Source: Rhodospirillales bacterium (GTDB lineage: Bacteria > Pseudomonadota > Alphaproteobacteria > Rhodospirillales > Defluviicoccaceae). Taken from it: DNA of 5,269 nt. Positions 1 through 5,229 of this stretch are shown here, in pieces. Both the position numbers and the translations under genes were made by a program. Within the stretch, counting starts at the first letter, position 1. Each line of letters begins with the position of its first letter. The stretch covers positions 1 to 5,269 of the forward strand of contig JAUXFS010000177.1 of assembly GCA_030622775.1 (NCBI GenBank), read 5' to 3'. The notes under the pieces are model-generated. The model did no database searches, was not told the DNA's origin, and worked only from the letters and a program-made list of their open reading frames with translations.

Positions 1-1401
1 ACCCATTTCATTTCGGTCAGCGAGGATCTCACCACCCGCCGCGTCTACGAGGAACGGTTGCGTCACCAGGCCAACCACGATCCGCTTACCGATCTGCCCA
101 ACCGGACGTTGTTTTTCGACCGTCTTCCCCGGGCGCTGGCGCGGGCCCGTCGCGATGGCTGGTCGCTGACGTTGATGTTCATCGATCTCGACGGTTTCAA
201 GTTCGTCAATGAAGGCCTCGGCCCCGACGGCGGAGACGAGGTCCTGCGTCAGGTGGCCCAGCGTTTGTCGCGCTTCATCGGTCCTACCGATACCCTGGCG
301 CGGCTGGCCAGCGACGAGTTCGCCGTAGTGATCACCGAGGGCGGCGACCGCTATCACGCGGCGGCGCTGGTCCCCGATATTCTGGCGGCGCTCGGCGAGC
401 CGTTCCAGGTCGGCGACGGCGAGGTGCTCGTCCACGCCAGTATCGGCATCGCGGTGTTCCCCGAGGACGGGCAGGAGGAGTACAGCCTGCTCAAGAACGC
501 CGACACCGCGATGCAGCGCGCCAAGGAATTGGGCGGCAATACCTACCAGTTCTTCGCGCCGGGCATGAACGCCAAGGCGGCGACCTATATCAGTCTCGGC
601 CAGGACCTGCGCCACGCCCTGCAGCGGGAGGAATTCGAGCTCTACTATCAGCCGGTCCTGGACATCCGCTCGGGCATGATCGTCGGCGCCGAGGCGTTGT
701 TGCGATGGCGGCATCCGAAGCACGGCATGATCCCGCCCGACCAGTTCATCGGACTGGCGGAGGACAGCGGCCTGATCGAACCGATCGGGGAATGGGTGCT
801 GCGTCAGGCTTGTCGCCAGAACAGGGCCTGGCGTGACATGGGCCTTGGCTCGCTGCGGGTCGCCGTCAATGTTTCCAGCCATCAACTTCAGCGCGGTCGG
901 CTGGTCGGAACGATATTCGCGGCGTTGTCGGAGTCAGGCCTAACGCCTTCCAGCCTCGCCATCGAGATCACCGAGAGCGGGTTTCTCGCCGATGTCGAGG
1001 AAAACACCGCGACCCTGCGCAAGCTCAACACCATGGGCATCGCCATTTCGGTGGACGACTTCGGGACCGGCTACTCGTCGCTCAGCTATCTGCGGCGGCT
1101 GCCGCTGACCACCCTGAAGATCGACCGGTCGTTCGTCCAGGACGTCACCACCAACCCCGACGCCGCGGCGATCGCCGACGTGATCATCGCCATGGCCCAC
1201 AGGCTCAACCTGAGCGTCATCGCCGAGGGCGTCGAGGAGGAGGAACAGTTACAATTCCTCCGCGACAAGGGCTGCGAGATGATGCAGGGCTACTACTTCA
1301 GCCGGCCCATCCCGGCCGACGACTTCAGCGAGCTATTGCGCTCGGGCCGACGCCTGGCCAGTCCCCCCGACCTGTTCACCTGCATGGCCGCGAAAAGCTG
1401 A
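1..1401 (+). CDS. PAS-linked GGDEF/EAL cyclic-di-GMP phosphodiesterase, 5'-truncated by the window
   Basis: The frame is open from base 1, so the gene begins upstream and the TTG at 58 is not a real start. The first residues (HFISVSEDLTTRR, then a short helix into HDPLTDLPNR) look like the end of a PAS/PAC sensor domain joined to a GGDEF domain. The GGDEF domain (about nt 70-560) keeps the metal-binding FIDLD stretch, but its signature reads A-S-D-E-F (307-321) instead of GGDEF, and the RxxD inhibitory site is G-P-T-D, so cyclase activity is doubtful. The EAL domain (about nt 620-1350) has the EALLR motif (691-705), NVSS, EITES, DDFGTGYSSL (from 1054), KID (1117-1125), AEGVE and MQGYYFSRP, which are the usual catalytic and metal-binding residues. 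From family knowledge it should hydrolyse c-di-GMP to pGpG, with the degenerate GGDEF part acting as a GTP-sensing or structural module. The sensory N-terminus and any membrane segments are out of view. Confidence 0.93.
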   Translation, partial: THFISVSEDLTTRRVYEERLRHQANHDPLTDLPNRTLFFDRLPRALARARRDGWSLTLMFIDLDGFKFVNEGLGPDGGDEVLRQVAQRLSRFIGPTDTLARLASDEFAVVITEGGDRYHAAALVPDILAALGEPFQVGDGEVLVHASIGIAVFPEDGQEEYSLLKNADTAMQRAKELGGNTYQFFAPGMNAKAATYISLGQDLRHALQREEFELYYQPVLDIRSGMIVGAEALLRWRHPKHGMIPPDQFIGLAEDSGLIEPIGEWVLRQACRQNRAWRDMGLGSLRVAVNVSSHQLQRGRLVGTIFAALSESGLTPSSLAIEITESGFLADVEENTATLRKLNTMGIAISVDDFGTGYSSLSYLRRLPLTTLKIDRSFVQDVTTNPDAAAIADVIIAMAHRLNLSVIAEGVEEEEQLQFLRDKGCEMMQGYYFSRPIPADDFSELLRSGRRLASPPDLFTCMAAKS

Positions 1402-1411
1402 ACCGGCGCCC

Positions 1412-2017
1412 CTAACGCCCGCGCGCCAGATGCAGCGGATGGTGGGGAGTGACCTGGAGGCGGGGGCGGTCGGCTTCCACTTCGGTCAACGCCTCGACCT
1501 CGCGCATGGTGGCGCGGCTGCGTTCGGCGATCCGCTGATATTCCTCGGTGCCGCGGCGCTTCCAGGCGATCTCGTCGTTGTTGAGTTCGCGGCGGATTCT
1601 GACCGGGATCCCCGCGGCGAGCGTCCGCGGCGGCACCTGGTAGCCGGCCGGGACGAACGACATCGCGGCGACGAACGCGGATTCGCCGACGACGCAGCCG
1701 TCCATCAGCACCGAGTTCATCCCGACCAGGGCGTTGTTCCGCACGATCGCGCCGTGAATCACCACGCCGTGACCGATGTGTCCCCAATCCTCGACAACAC
1801 ATTCGGCGTCGGGAAAACAGTGCATCAGGCAGCCGTCCTGAATGTTGGCGCCCTCGCCCACCCGGATGCGGCCGATGTCGCCGCGAAGCGATGCGCACGG
1901 CGCGATATAGACGCCGGGGCCGACGACGACGTCACCGATCAGCACCGCCCTGGGATGGACGAAGGCGGTCGGATGGACCACCGGTGTCACGCCGTCGATG
2001 GAATAGACCTTGACCAT
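1412..2017 (-). CDS. paaY: PaaY-type hexapeptide-repeat thioesterase (gamma-carbonic-anhydrase fold)
   Basis: This 201-residue protein is a left-handed beta-helix of hexapeptide repeats (about residues 15-140) followed by a C-terminal helical tail. It resembles PaaY over its full length: an SIDGVTPVV start, HPRAVLIGDV, SLRGDIGRI, GANIQDGCLMH, GHIGHGVVIHG, ALVGMNSVLMDG, and a tail with AWKRRGTEEYQ. Likely metal ligands are H66, H83 and H88, as in the gamma-carbonic-anhydrase fold. PaaY is known as a thioesterase that hydrolyses dead-end CoA thioesters (the 2-hydroxycycloheptatriene-carboxyl-CoA type) produced when ring cleavage in phenylacetate breakdown fails; it is cytosolic. The start is the ATG at 2017: GGAGAGG at 2021-2027 lies just upstream, and this gives the usual family length. 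An extension to 2095 adds residues unlike the family. It is divergent from paaG and ends 10 bp from the upstream signalling gene. A general gamma-carbonic-anhydrase-like protein is the main alternative. Confidence 0.88.
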   Translation of the reverse strand: MVKVYSIDGVTPVVHPTAFVHPRAVLIGDVVVGPGVYIAPCASLRGDIGRIRVGEGANIQDGCLMHCFPDAECVVEDWGHIGHGVVIHGAIVRNNALVGMNSVLMDGCVVGESAFVAAMSFVPAGYQVPPRTLAAGIPVRIRRELNNDEIAWKRRGTEEYQRIAERSRATMREVEALTEVEADRPRLQVTPHHPLHLARGR

Positions 2018-2182
2018 TGCCCTCTCCGCGGCTTCCGCCGGGAACCGACGGTCGGGATCTTTTAACACGGGCGGAGCCCCGCCGCGAGCGCGCACATCAC
2101 CGCCCCGGTTCGGTTTCGGGCTTTACCCGCGGCCGAGACTGGGCAAGCATGCCAGCTTCATTCGGCCGGAGGAGGGAGTGCC
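2018..2182. promoter_or_regulatory. Divergent paaY/paaG control region
   Basis: These 165 bp separate the two divergent starts and must hold both promoters. Three things are visible: an inverted repeat CCGAC-G-GTCGG (2045-2055), a short AT-rich patch TTTTAACA (about 2060-2067) that could be the -10 region for paaY on the minus strand, and a small GGCGG/CCGCC stem (2070-2074/2079-2083) without a T-run. I could not find a convincing -35 box on either strand. The arrangement suggests shared regulation of the two phenylacetate genes. Confidence 0.5.
2045..2055. promoter_or_regulatory. Candidate operator, inverted repeat CCGAC-G-GTCGG
   Basis: Two perfect 5-bp half-sites face each other around one central base. 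The repeat lies 28 bp upstream of the paaY ATG and just downstream of the AT-rich patch that may be its -10 region, where a repressor could act. TetR-type PaaR regulators of phenylacetate genes bind ACCG/CGGT-rich palindromes, and the left side here reads ACCGAC. The right side and the spacing do not match a known consensus exactly, and 5-bp half-sites are not rare in GC-rich DNA, so this is a tentative call. Confidence 0.3.
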
Positions 2183-2980
2183 ATGGCCTACAAATCCGTT
2201 CTGCTCGAGGTGACCGACGGGGTCGCGACCGTGACCCTGAACCGGCCGGACAAGCTCAACGCCTTCACCACCCCCATGGCCGGCGACCTGATCGCGATCC
2301 TGAGGACGGTCGGCGAAAACCCCGATGTCCGCTGCGTGCTGCTGACCGGCGCCGGGCGCGCCTTTTCCGCCGGTCAGGACCTGTCCGATCCGGCGATGGC
2401 CTTCGGCGAGGATGGCCAAGGCCCCGACATCGGCTTGGTCGTCGATGGTTGTTACAACGCGTTGGTCCGCACCATCCGGGGCCTCGACAAGCCGGTTGTG
2501 GCCGCGGTCGGCGGGGTCGCCGCCGGCGCCGGCGCCAACCTGGCGCTGGCCTGTGACATCGTTGTCGCCGGGCGATCGGCCCGGTTCATCCAGGCCTTCG
2601 TCAAGATCGGCCTGGTGCCCGATGCCGGCGGCACCTACTTGTTGCCGCGCCTGGTCGGCCGTGCCCGCGCCTTCGGCATGGCGCTGCTCGGCGACGCGGT
2701 CAACGGCGAGCAGGCGGAGGCCTGGGGGTTGATCTGGAAGTGCGTCGACGACGAGGCGCTGATCGACGAGGCCCGCGCCCTGGCCCGATCCCTCGCCGCC
2801 GGGCCGACCGGGGCCTACGCCGCCGCCAAGCGGGCGCTCGACGCGTCCGCCGCCAACACCCTCGACCGGCAGCTCGACCTCGAGCGCGACCTGCAGCAGG
2901 CCCGCGGCAAGTCCGCCGACTACCGCGAGGGCGTCGCCGCGTTCACCGAGAAGCGTCCGCCCCGGTTCTCCGGCCGCTGA
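2183..2980 (+). CDS. paaG: PaaG, 2-(1,2-epoxy-1,2-dihydrophenyl)acetyl-CoA isomerase
   Basis: This 265-residue protein of the enoyl-CoA hydratase/isomerase (crotonase) superfamily is predicted to convert ring-1,2-epoxyphenylacetyl-CoA to oxepin-CoA, the ring-expansion step of aerobic phenylacetate degradation in the cytosol. The crotonase fold shows as TLNRPDKLNAF, the CoA/oxyanion-hole segment GRAFSAGQDLSD (A63-G64-Q65-D66), and GVAAGAGANLALACDIV (about 112-128). The segment KIGLVPDAGGTYLLPRLVGRA carries aspartate D147, at the position of the acidic catalytic residue in PaaG-type isomerases. NTLDRQLDLERD followed by SADYREGVAAF near the C-terminus is characteristic of PaaG rather than a generic hydratase. 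Length matches the family (about 262). The ATG at 2183 is preceded by GGAGGAGGG (2168-2176). It is divergent from paaY; no other paa genes are in view, so the pair lies outside a paaABCDE block here. Confidence 0.88.
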   Translation: MAYKSVLLEVTDGVATVTLNRPDKLNAFTTPMAGDLIAILRTVGENPDVRCVLLTGAGRAFSAGQDLSDPAMAFGEDGQGPDIGLVVDGCYNALVRTIRGLDKPVVAAVGGVAAGAGANLALACDIVVAGRSARFIQAFVKIGLVPDAGGTYLLPRLVGRARAFGMALLGDAVNGEQAEAWGLIWKCVDDEALIDEARALARSLAAGPTGAYAAAKRALDASAANTLDRQLDLERDLQQARGKSADYREGVAAFTEKRPPRFSGR

Positions 2981-3018
2981 GCGTCCGTCGTTCCCGCGGC
3001 GTCCCGACGGGCGTCTCG

Positions 3019-3165
3019 TACCGGCGAGCCAATGAATTGACTCGCCTGAATTCCCTCAATCGCCGGGCGCGGACCTCCGTCCGCTTGGCTGTCCTCGCTG
3101 CGCTGCGGGCGCGCACTTGCGCTTGCCAGCGAGCCGATGAAGATCACTTCATCGGCTCGCTGGTA
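3019..3165. repeat. 147-bp structured element with imperfect terminal inverted repeats (MITE- or REP-like)
   Basis: The left end TACCGGCGAGCCAATGAA (3019-3036) and the reverse complement of the right end (3148-3165) agree at 16 of 18 positions. The motif GCGAGCC(A/G)ATGAA is used again inside. At the left it pairs with an imperfect inverse (GGCGAG 3023-3028 with CTCGCC 3041-3046). At the right it forms a perfect 17-bp stem with an ATCA loop (3126-3142/3147-3163). Between lie a GCGGAC/GTCCGC hairpin (3069-3074/3079-3084) and a TGCGC/GCGCA pairing (about 3100-3115). Both outer ends carry TA, the target-site signature of IS630/mariner-type MITEs, although TA is also just part of the repeat. There is no coding capacity. 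It ends 4 bp before the hisG stop codon. I infer a dispersed palindromic repeat or MITE; the window shows only one copy. Confidence 0.6.
3126..3163. other. Perfect 17-bp hairpin downstream of hisG
   Basis: CCAGCGAGCCGATGAAG and its exact inverse flank the 4-base loop ATCA. It lies 6 bp beyond the hisG stop codon and 145 bp beyond the paaG stop. It is strong enough to block 3' exonucleases or act as a terminator, but no T-run follows on either strand, so it is not a standard intrinsic terminator. It forms the right half of the larger repeat element. Confidence 0.75.
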
Positions 3166-3169
3166 TCGG

Positions 3170-4042
3170 TCAGCACATCTTGGTGATCGGCAACTCCAGG
3201 ATCCCCTCGGCGCCTTCCGCCTTGAGCCGGGGGATCAGGGTGCGTACCTGCTGGCGGTCGACCACCGTCTCCACCGCCAGCCAATCGGCGTCGGTCAGTT
3301 GGTTGACGGTTGGCGCGTGCAGGCTGGGCAGCAGCGCGGTCACCGCGTCGATGCGGGCCGCCGGCACGTTCATCTTGAGCAGCACCTTGTTGCGTCCGGC
3401 CAGCGCCGCCGAAAGCAGCAGCGCCAGTTGATCGATCTTCGCCTTGCGCCACGGATCGGCGAGCGCGTCGCGGTTGGCGATCAGCACCGTGTGGGTGTGC
3501 AGCAGGTCGCAGACGATGCGCAGCCCGTGGGCGCGAATGGTGCTGCCGGTCTCGGTGATCTCCACCGCCGCGTCGACCATCCCCTCGACCACCTTGGCCT
3601 CGGTGGCGCCCCAGGAGAACTGGACGTCGGCGGCGACCCCCCGTTCGGCGAGATAGCGGCGGGTGAAGCCGACCAACTCGGTGGCGATCTTCTTGCCCTG
3701 GAGGTCCTCGATCCGTTGCACCGGCGAATCCCGGTCGACGACCAGCACCCACCGCGCCGGCTGGTCGCTGGCCTTGGAGTAGACGAGATCGTCGACCACC
3801 TCGACGTCGGCCTCGGTCTCCATCACCCAGTCGATGCCGGTGAGCCCGGCGTCCAGGGTTCCGGCGGTGACGTAGGGCCCCATTTCCTGGGAACGGACCA
3901 GGGCGCAGGCGATCTCCGGATCGTCGATGGCCGGAAAGTAGTTGCGCGAGCGCGGGGTGATCGTCCAGCCGGCCTGGGCGAACAGCTCGATCGTCGAGCG
4001 CTCGAGGCTCCCCTTGGGTATTCCAAGCTTCAGTTGCGGCAT
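3170..4042 (-). CDS. hisG: ATP phosphoribosyltransferase, long form
   Basis: This 290-residue enzyme catalyses the first step of histidine synthesis: ATP + PRPP to N1-(5-phosphoribosyl)-ATP plus pyrophosphate. Visible features are the N-terminal KLGIPKGSLERSTIELF, GTLDAGLTGIDWV (about 61-73), the substrate-contacting region near EITETGSTIRAHGL with the PRPP-binding loop E164-T165-G166-S167-T168, and LHTHTVLIANRDAL. Residues about 222-290 (NVPAARIDAVTALLPSLHAPT through GILELPITKMC) form the C-terminal histidine-binding domain. The protein is therefore the long, self-regulated form, expected to be a hexamer inhibited by histidine and not to need HisZ. Start: ATG at 4042, with AGGAG at 4050-4054 and a 7-nt spacer. 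A TTG at 4117 would add 25 residues made of repeated leader sequence and is rejected. No other his genes are in view. It is convergent with paaG and divergent from the DUF2934-like gene. Confidence 0.95.
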   Translation of the reverse strand: MPQLKLGIPKGSLERSTIELFAQAGWTITPRSRNYFPAIDDPEIACALVRSQEMGPYVTAGTLDAGLTGIDWVMETEADVEVVDDLVYSKASDQPARWVLVVDRDSPVQRIEDLQGKKIATELVGFTRRYLAERGVAADVQFSWGATEAKVVEGMVDAAVEITETGSTIRAHGLRIVCDLLHTHTVLIANRDALADPWRKAKIDQLALLLSAALAGRNKVLLKMNVPAARIDAVTALLPSLHAPTVNQLTDADWLAVETVVDRQQVRTLIPRLKAEGAEGILELPITKMC

Positions 4043-4049
4043 CGGCCTG

Positions 4050-4097
4050 CTCCTGGAGGCCCCGATAGCCTCCTTCTCCTGGAGGCCCCCGATAGCC
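4050..4097 (-). repeat. Tandem leader repeat carrying a duplicated ribosome-binding segment
   Basis: Two near-identical units, 4050-4070 (21 bp) and 4076-4097 (22 bp, one extra C), are separated by 5 bp. On the hisG strand each reads GGCTATCGGGG(G), then CCTCCAGGAG. The AGGAG of the proximal unit is the hisG Shine-Dalgarno sequence, so the distal unit is a second copy 26 bp further upstream with no start codon nearby. In the leader RNA, GGAGGC can pair with GCCTCC across a 7-base loop just before the working AGGAG, while CCTCC of the distal unit could instead pair with the same GGAGG, so alternative foldings are possible. This may simply be a recent slippage duplication. Confidence 0.7.
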
Positions 4098-4182
4098 GAA
4101 AGGCGCGCGGGAGGCAAGCGGGGCCTGCCCGGTCGGGTCTCGGATTCGACGCCAATCCGGTGACGTAACCATCGGCGGTTAA

Positions 4183-4188
4183 ATTATA
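4183..4188 (-). promoter_or_regulatory. Possible -10 element of hisG promoter (TATAAT)
   Basis: On the minus strand the AT-rich patch at 4180-4190 reads TATATAATTTAA and contains a perfect TATAAT. It is the only strongly AT-rich stretch in the divergent region and would give a leader of about 135 nt that includes the tandem repeat. No good -35 box lies 16-18 bp upstream (the nearest candidate is TTTCCA with a 15-bp spacer). The same patch could serve the plus strand as TTATAT with GTGACG (4160-4165) 18 bp upstream. Confidence 0.35.
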
Positions 4189-4223
4189 TAGCGCTGAATT
4201 CGTTGGAAAGGCGCACGGGCAAC

Positions 4224-4241
4224 CCCCATATGGGGTACAAT
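4224..4241 (+). promoter_or_regulatory. Palindrome CCCCATATGGGG next to a -10-like TACAAT
   Basis: A perfect 12-bp palindrome (4224-4235) is followed at once by TACAAT (4236-4241), which differs from the -10 consensus at one base. If TACAAT is the -10 of the DUF2934-like gene, the palindrome sits in the spacer, where a repressor or a spacer-binding activator would act. No clear -35 box is spaced correctly; TTGGAA (4203-4208) is 27 bp away. I cannot name a regulator. Confidence 0.3.
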
Positions 4242-4303
4242 GAACACGAAAAAGCCCTTCTTTTGTCGATGCGAATGCTCGCGAGTGGGGGTAGTGTAGG
4301 GAC

Positions 4304-4310
4304 GGGAGGA
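4304..4310 (+). promoter_or_regulatory. Shine-Dalgarno sequence GGGAGGA with short spacing
   Basis: This purine run is the only strong ribosome-binding candidate for the DUF2934-like gene. GGAGG ends 2 nt before the ATG at 4312, closer than the usual 5-9 nt, while the next in-frame ATG (4333) is 23 nt away. The true start is therefore uncertain between the two, with 4312 preferred. Confidence 0.45.
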
Positions 4311-4311
4311 C

Positions 4312-4926
4312 ATGTCACCGGATGGCGCAGGAATGAACCAGCAAACGGAAGAGCAGATCGGCGACTTGGCGATGCCGTTGAAACGGTCCGCCGGGGAGCC
4401 CTACGATTTGGCGATGGACTTTTGGCTGATGGCCGAACAAATGGTCCTGGAGGTGATGGACGCCACCACCAAGGTCGCCCGTTTCAACGGATTGCAGGAC
4501 GTCCCCCCGGCCGAGATCGACCCGCCGCTTCCCGCGGTGGTTCCCACCGAGCGGATTCGCGACCTCGCCCACTGCATGTGGGATTCGGCGGGACGGCAGT
4601 ACGGCCTCGCGCTCGACTACTGGCTGTCCGCCGAACGCCATGTGCTGACGATGATGCGGGCGTCGTCGGGGGTGGCGCCGCCGAGCACCGCGGACGCGCG
4701 GTCGATGGCCCAGGAATATGCGACGGCGTCGGCCGCCGCCTACCTGGAGCGCATCCGCGAAACCGCCTATTTCCTGTGGGAGGCCACCGGCAAGCAGTAC
4801 GACGGCGCCCTCGACGATTGGCTGAAGGCGGAAAAACAGGTGCTGGAGTACATGGCCTCGGCGGCCCGCATGGGCAATCCGTTCGCGCCGCCGGACGCAG
4901 CGGCGCCGACCGAGGACAAAAACTAG
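4312..4926 (+). CDS. Three-repeat DUF2934-like protein of unknown function
   Basis: This 204-residue, probably cytosolic, mostly helical protein has no signal peptide or membrane segment. It carries three copies of a 34-residue unit at residues 16-49, 82-115 and 148-181, spaced exactly 66 residues apart. They align without gaps as I..xA...W...G..Y..A.D.WL.AE..VL..M. Copies 2 and 3 both begin ERIR and resemble DUF2934 (IRxxAYxLWExxGR...WLxAE), whose function is not known. Copy 1 is more diverged, with lysine in place of the first tryptophan. The linkers are richer in Ala and Pro, and the tail is Pro/Ala-rich and acidic. Start: the ATG at 4312 follows GGGAGGA (4304-4310) with an unusually short spacer; the in-frame ATG at 4333 (residue 8) follows AGGA directly and is an alternative. 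The reading frame is supported by the repeats, which overlapping frames lack. The hemerythrin relic follows 53 bp later. Confidence 0.85.
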   Translation: MSPDGAGMNQQTEEQIGDLAMPLKRSAGEPYDLAMDFWLMAEQMVLEVMDATTKVARFNGLQDVPPAEIDPPLPAVVPTERIRDLAHCMWDSAGRQYGLALDYWLSAERHVLTMMRASSGVAPPSTADARSMAQEYATASAAAYLERIRETAYFLWEATGKQYDGALDDWLKAEKQVLEYMASAARMGNPFAPPDAAAPTEDKN

Positions 4927-4979
4927 CGGTCCAGGTCCGACAGGGTGATGTCACCGGAGATTTTCGTGGACGACGAGCC

Positions 4980-5212
4980 ATGATCATTGCCTGGAACGAG
5001 GCGTTCGACGTCGGCATCCCGGGTCCGCCGTTCACGCCGAGGAGCATCGGCGCTTCATCCGCGACATCGAGGAGCTGAGCCGGCGGATGCTGGCCACCGG
5101 AGAACCCGGCCTGCAGCAGGGCTCGCTGAAGATCCTCGGGCGGCGGCTGCTCGAACACACCGTCTCCGGGGCCGACCGGGAGCTGGTCGCCCATCTCAAG
5201 GCTCGCCGTTGA
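4980..5212 (+). pseudogene. Frameshifted, shortened bacteriohemerythrin-like gene
   Basis: From the ATG at 4980 the frame reads MIIAWNEAFDVGIP, the typical start of a bacteriohemerythrin (W near residue 5, then VGIP). That frame soon leaves homology and stops at 5078. One base back, from about 5024, a second frame continues with VHAEEHRRFIRDIEEL and runs to a TGA at 5210-5212. This second frame is open from a TGA at 4946 but has no ATG, GTG or TTG before 5087, so it needs the first frame for its start. Joined, the product is about 77 residues, against about 130 for the family. It has helix A with the first His (about H23) and a final helix LLEHTVSGADRELVAHLK, but not the central H...E...H...H helices that bind the di-iron centre. 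I infer a decayed O2-binding protein. Alternatives are a sequencing error plus a real short form, or a programmed -1 frameshift. The ribosome-binding site is weak, and the ATG overlaps the stop of an 11-codon ORF (4948-4983). Confidence 0.65.
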
Positions 5213-5229
5213 CGCGATGGGGGGTGTGG

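Larger units (their letters stand above)
2981..3169. other. Convergent paaG/hisG intergenic region
   Basis: This gap between the stop codons of paaG and hisG is almost filled by the inverted-repeat element described separately. The first 38 bp (2981-3018) hold no recognisable signal. No hairpin followed by a T-run is seen on either strand, so if transcription ends here it must rely on the strong hairpins in the element or on Rho. Confidence 0.7.

Noticed and set aside
2018..2095. Longer N-terminus for paaY (start at 2095)
   Set aside because: The extra 26 residues are unlike the family and cross the likely control region, while the ATG at 2017 has a strong ribosome-binding site and gives the usual length.
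4043..4117. TTG start adding 25 residues to HisG
   Set aside because: The added residues are translated leader repeats, and the ATG at 4042 has AGGAG at a good distance and begins at the conserved KLGIPKGSL segment.
3137..4168. Long open frames antisense to and overlapping hisG on both strands (343 and 342 codons)
   Set aside because: Their translations are rich in Arg, Gly and Asp with no recognisable motif, as expected for shadow frames of a GC-rich gene. The hisG frame has clear family motifs throughout.
4043..4180. Histidine leader peptide and attenuator upstream of hisG
   Set aside because: No run of histidine codons follows any start codon in the leader, and no terminator hairpin with a T-run is present.
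4312..4958. 11-bp direct repeat ATGTCACCGGA at 4312 and 4948, flanking the DUF2934-like gene
   Set aside because: A few 11-bp matches are expected by chance in a 5-kb GC-rich window, and nothing else marks it as an insertion boundary.
4944..4964. Possible terminator after the DUF2934-like gene (GGTGA-TG-TCACC, then TTTT)
   Set aside because: The stem is only 4-5 bp with a tiny loop, and the T-run is short and separated from it by 5 bases.
4203..5078. 291-codon plus-strand frame overlapping the DUF2934-like gene and reaching into the hemerythrin relic
   Set aside because: It is Arg/Gly-rich shadow sequence over 4312-4926. Only its last part, from 4980, matches the hemerythrin start, and that has its own ATG.
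4484..5194. 236-codon minus-strand frame
   Set aside because: It is Pro/Arg-rich, without motifs, and runs antisense to the repeat protein; it is a compositional shadow.
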